Below, one piece after another: positions 61,571 through 64,000 of a DNA stretch of 64,000 nucleotides. Source of the DNA: Streptomyces sp. HD (lineage in GTDB: Bacteria; Actinomycetota; Actinomycetes; Streptomycetales; Streptomycetaceae). A program made the position numbers and the translations under genes. The stretch covers positions 93,304 to 157,303 of the forward strand of contig NZ_JAQMYP010000022.1 of the NCBI RefSeq assembly GCF_028369295.1, read 5' to 3'. The notes beneath the pieces are model-generated. The model saw only the letters and a list, made by a program, of their open reading frames with translations, was not told the DNA's origin and did no database searches. Numbering within the stretch: position 1 is the stretch's first letter; every line of letters starts with the position of its first letter.

Positions 61571-62076
61571 GGGCGCAGCCTGTAGCCGAAGCCGCGTACC
61601 GTCTCGATCCGCTCCCGGCCGATCCTGGCGCGCAGACGCTGCACATGGACGTCCACCACCCGGGTGTCACCGGACCAGACGTAGTCCCGGACCCGCTCCA
61701 GGAACAGGTCCCGGGAGAGCACGGTCCCCGGTGCGGCGGCGAGCTCACTCAGCAGCTTCAGCTCGGTCGTGGTCAGCGCGAGCGGCTTTCCGGCCCGGCT
61801 CGCGGTCAGGGACGCCGGGCAGAACTCCAGGTCCCCGAAGGGCAGGCGCGGGCTGTGGTCCGGCTGCTCGGCGGGTGCCGCCCGGCGCAGCAGGGAGCGG
61901 ACGCGGGCCACGAGGTCCGGGCCGTCGAAGGTCTTGGTGACGTGGTCGTCGGCGCCCGCCTCCAGGCCCATCACCACGTCCACGGGGTCGTTGCGGGCCG
62001 AGCTCAGCAGCACCTCCTGAGCAGCGTGGATCGCGCTCCCTCTCCGACGCTCCTCTCCCGTGCCGTACTCAGGCAT
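61567..62076 (-). CDS. Response regulator lacking the first half of the receiver domain
   Basis: 169 residues. The C-terminal OmpR winged helix is complete (about 75-168: LEFCPASLTASRAGKPLALT, LLSELAAAPGTVLSRDLFLE, DTRVVDVHVQRLRARIGRER, VRGFGYRLRP). The receiver begins only at strand 4 (EVLLSSARNDPVDVVMGLEA, then GADDHVTKTF), so the acidic pocket and the phospho-accepting Asp on strand 3 are missing, and the usual KPF reads KTF. ATG 62076 overlaps the end of the lipoprotein gene, which suggests that a deletion joined them. DNA binding may persist without phosphorylation control. Confidence 0.8.
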   Translation of the reverse strand: MPEYGTGEERRRGSAIHAAQEVLLSSARNDPVDVVMGLEAGADDHVTKTFDGPDLVARVRSLLRRAAPAEQPDHSPRLPFGDLEFCPASLTASRAGKPLALTTTELKLLSELAAAPGTVLSRDLFLERVRDYVWSGDTRVVDVHVQRLRARIGRERIETVRGFGYRLRP

Positions 62077-62527
62077 CCGGTACTTCCAGGTCCGTATTGG
62101 CGGTGTATTTCGCCCAGGACGGCGCCGGGGGCTGTACGGGGGCAAGGGTCATGTGGCTGTAGAACGCCACGTCCCCGCGCCTGACCAGACCGCTCAGGAC
62201 GACGTCGGCCCGGTAGGTCGGAAGGTTGTCGGTGCCGTCGGGGCAGCCGGACATGCAGCTCGAGTCCGTGGCGACGCCGGTGGCCCGCGCGCGGGGCGAG
62301 CCCCAGTCCCGCCACGTCAGTTTGTGCAGGCGGACGCGCCCGTACGCCACCTCGATCTCCTTGGGGCGCTGCCAGGGCCGACCGTAATAGTTCGTCATGT
62401 ACACCGGCCCCGTCCAGGGGATCGTCGTCGCCGCCGGACCCTCGACGTGGACGCCGCCGTCCACGCCGCCGCACCCGGTCAGACAGGCGGCCAGCACGGC
62501 GCAGGGCACGAGTCGGCGAAGCCGCAT
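62069..62527 (-). CDS. Small lipoprotein upstream of the two-component genes
   Basis: 152 residues with signal peptide and lipobox LTGC (Cys near 18). Mature part: TGPVYMTNYYGRPWQRPKEI, VRLHKLTWRDWGSPRARATG, a CMSGC pair, and YRADVVLSGLVRRGDVAFYS. No known domain, but similar short lipoproteins are found in Streptomyces. Same strand and order as the truncated regulator and kinase, so the three may share a transcript. GGAGCAGGGGATG gives the ribosome site. Confidence 0.75.
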   Translation of the reverse strand: MRLRRLVPCAVLAACLTGCGGVDGGVHVEGPAATTIPWTGPVYMTNYYGRPWQRPKEIEVAYGRVRLHKLTWRDWGSPRARATGVATDSSCMSGCPDGTDNLPTYRADVVLSGLVRRGDVAFYSHMTLAPVQPPAPSWAKYTANTDLEVPDA

Positions 62528-62784
62528 CCCCTGCTCCTTCCACCTGGTGCCCTGACCGCTCTCGCCGTCCGTCCGGCGGGGCCGTCCCGTTGTGGCGCGA
62601 CCGTCGCACGACGTGCAGTCTGACCTGCGCCTGTAACAACTGCCCATCGATGCTTCATCGAGATCGATACGTCGTCGCCGCACAGCCGACGAACAACTGT
62701 GCATCCACGTTCCTACCGCCCCTCGGGTTACTGCCAGTCGGCACTCCAGCCCTGGGGGAAATTTGCTCAGAAAAGTGAACATAG

Positions 62785-63060
62785 TGCACGTGGCCACGGC
62801 CGCGGCGACGGTGGCGGGGGGTCCTCGCCACCGGGCTGAACGGCACGGCACAGGCCACACCCGCTCCGGCCGCTCCCGTGGCGACGGCCGCCAAGGCCAG
62901 GGAACCCGCCGGCATCCACCGCCTCACCCTCGTCACCGGTGACCGTGTCCTCGTCAACGCCAAGGGCGATGTCGTCGGCCTGGAGCGGGCCAAGGGCCGC
63001 GCGCGGGTCCCAGTGCAGATACGGAAGGCCATCGTGTCGGCTCCGACGGCGCTCCAGGCG
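62785..63060 (+). pseudogene. Remnant of a secreted S8 (subtilisin-type) peptidase
   Basis: Frame with IHRLTLVTGDRVLVNAKGDV and VGLERAKGRARVPVQI, the propeptide start of Streptomyces S8 peptidases. The signal-peptide frame shifts at a run of G (about 62815-62821). After ARVPVQI the homology ends, and no catalytic Asp, His or Ser region is present. Open frame continues by chance toward the GH10 gene. Confidence 0.65.
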
Positions 63061-63507
63061 GGCCAGGGCGCAGGAGCGTCCTTGCGGGTGAGGCGTACAC
63101 CCTCCGCGGGCATGTTCGGCGCCCAGTACGACTTCACGCGCACACCACCGGGCGAGGTCTGCCGTCGTCGTGCGGAACGGACCCGCTGCCCACGCGAAAT
63201 CCCGCGCCCGGTGCGCGACGCTGTGCGTGACCGTGCGCCCGGGCTTACCGGGGTGCGGCCGGTTGCGGGGACCTTGAGGGCAGTTCACGGTGAGGCGGCC
63301 CGCGGTGTCACCGCGCACCTTGGACACCTTGACCGGGGGCGGCTTGCCCGGCGTGCCGCACTTGTCGTCGCCGTTGCCCCACAGACGTACGTACACCTCA
63401 CGCAGGGGGGCGGCTTTTCCATCACGGCAACCTTTGTGTGCGTGGTGGCAACTGGCAGACAACCGGGACCGAAAACCAAGCCCCGCTGCCCCCGTAAGGA
63501 CAAGCCG
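63061..63507. other. Unassigned DNA upstream of the xylanase
   Basis: On the minus strand a frame coding PLREVYVRLWGNGDDKCGTP and VSKVRGDTAGRLTVNCPQGP looks protein-like but has no family I can name. GH10 promoter expected near 63400-63490. Confidence 0.35.
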
Positions 63508-64000
63508 TTGCCAGATCAGAACCTCTCTCATCGCCGCCGCCCGGCGACCCGCCGCCTGCTCGCCGCCGCCGTGGTTCTCGCCGCCGCGGGTGCCGCCGTA
63601 CCGCTGGTCGCCAAGGCCGCCCTCACACCGGACGCCGGCACGCCGACCGTGGCCGCTGATGCGGCGGCCGCCGGTGGCCGCTATTTCGGCACGGCAGTGG
63701 CCGCGGGCAGGCTCGGCGACTCCACGTACTCCACCATTCTCGACCGGGAATTCAAGATGATCACCCCGGAGAACGAGATGAAGTGGGACGCCACCGAACC
63801 CTCCCGCGGGTCGTTCAACTTCGCCCCCGCCGACAGGATCGTCAACCACGCCTCCGCGCACGGCCAGAAGATGCGCGGCCACACCCTGGTCTGGCACTCC
63901 CAGCTGCCCGGCTGGGTCAGCTCCATCAGGGATGCGAGCACGCTGCGCGGCGTGATGAACAACCACATCACCACCGTGATGAACCGCTACAAGGGCAAGA
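63508..64000 (+). CDS. Secreted GH10 endo-1,4-beta-xylanase, 3' end outside window
   Basis: Start taken as TTG 63508, seven bases after AAGGA. Twin-arginine-like leader (HRRRPATRRLLAAAVVLAAA), then RYFGTAVAAGRLGDSTYSTI, KMITPENEMKWDATEP and MRGHTLVWHSQLPGWVSSIR, the GH10 N-terminal pattern of the (beta/alpha)8 barrel. The first 164 codons are present; the catalytic Glu pair lies beyond the window. Cuts the xylan backbone and works with the GH62 enzyme at 56989. Its leader was copied into the chimeric pseudogene at 42775. Confidence 0.9.
   Translation, partial: MPDQNLSHRRRPATRRLLAAAVVLAAAGAAVPLVAKAALTPDAGTPTVAADAAAAGGRYFGTAVAAGRLGDSTYSTILDREFKMITPENEMKWDATEPSRGSFNFAPADRIVNHASAHGQKMRGHTLVWHSQLPGWVSSIRDASTLRGVMNNHITTVMNRYKGK

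Noticed and set aside
62785..64000. S8 propeptide fused in frame to the xylanase as one protein
   Set aside because: The frame is open throughout, but the xylanase has its own AAGGA-TTG start and a leader peptide, and the intervening sequence is not homologous to either family.

Overview
The window comes from a high-GC actinomycete, almost certainly Streptomyces. Nearly every frame is open because of the GC-rich third positions. GTG and TTG starts and ATGA/GTGA stop-start overlaps are common. The gene content is typical of the genus: a Ser/Thr kinase with a PQQ propeller, RsbW-type ATPases, DUF5994 and SCO5918-type proteins, MerR and GntR regulators, an LCP protein, and GH62 and GH10 xylanolytic enzymes. 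No rRNA gene, complete tRNA or CRISPR array is visible.

Layout. 0-8 kb: a histidine kinase cut by the window edge with a coupled lipoprotein, then a DUF1152 gene divergent from a GntR/UTRA regulator with repeated operator-like palindromes, an anti-sigma-type ATPase and hypothetical genes. 8-14 kb: a Ser/Thr kinase and a molybdate locus (Mop/HTH protein, modA, modB, a 35-codon bridge ORF, modC). 14-20.6 kb: a hydrolase, an HTH/acyl-carrier hybrid, a GH97 pseudogene, a NarL-type two-component pair, and convergent DUF2182 and DUF1326 genes. 21-26.8 kb: an LCP protein with a NodB-GT2 fusion, then a ferric-reductase-like flavoprotein with an FMN-binding secreted protein. 26.8-29.4 kb: gene debris, a GntR(YtrA)/membrane-protein operon and a tRNA-Gly 3' scar. 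29.6-33.5 kb: an acetyltransferase-like protein, a SCO5918-type protein and a fatty-acid desaturase with its reductase. 33.5-39.7 kb: an RsbW-like ATPase, two DUF5994 genes around a 26-bp minisatellite, a broken ABC/membrane fusion, a second tRNA scar and a MerR regulator with a long leader. 39.7-46.3 kb: SCO5918-type protein, CBS protein, DEAD-box helicase, cold-shock protein, a chimeric pseudogene and secDF. 46.7-50.4 kb: accessory DNA with two more tRNA scars, DUF5990 and a PAP2 phosphatase. 50.5-56.3 kb: an NCS1 permease, an IS630 remnant, and a GT4/membrane glycosyltransferase-like pair. 57-64 kb: GH62 arabinofuranosidase, SnoaL lipoprotein, two abutting MITE-like elements, a two-component system with a truncated regulator, and the start of a GH10 xylanase.

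Several neighbours make functional sense together. The ferredoxin reductase feeds electrons to the desaturase. The ferric-reductase-like protein may pass electrons to the FMN-carrying secreted protein. GH62 and GH10 act on arabinoxylan. LCP and NodB-GT2 should act on an envelope polymer. CspA and the DEAD-box helicase both handle structured RNA. The strongest unusual signals are a deacetylase domain that has lost its metal ligands, a repeat array splitting a kinase ATPase domain, a bridge ORF made by triplication of the modC start, a GH10-leader/GH62 chimera, a response regulator without its phospho-acceptor, and repeated tRNA-Gly scars. I did not find a clearly new multi-gene defence or biosynthetic system. 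The DUF1152/52-residue peptide/GntR unit is the best candidate for something undescribed.
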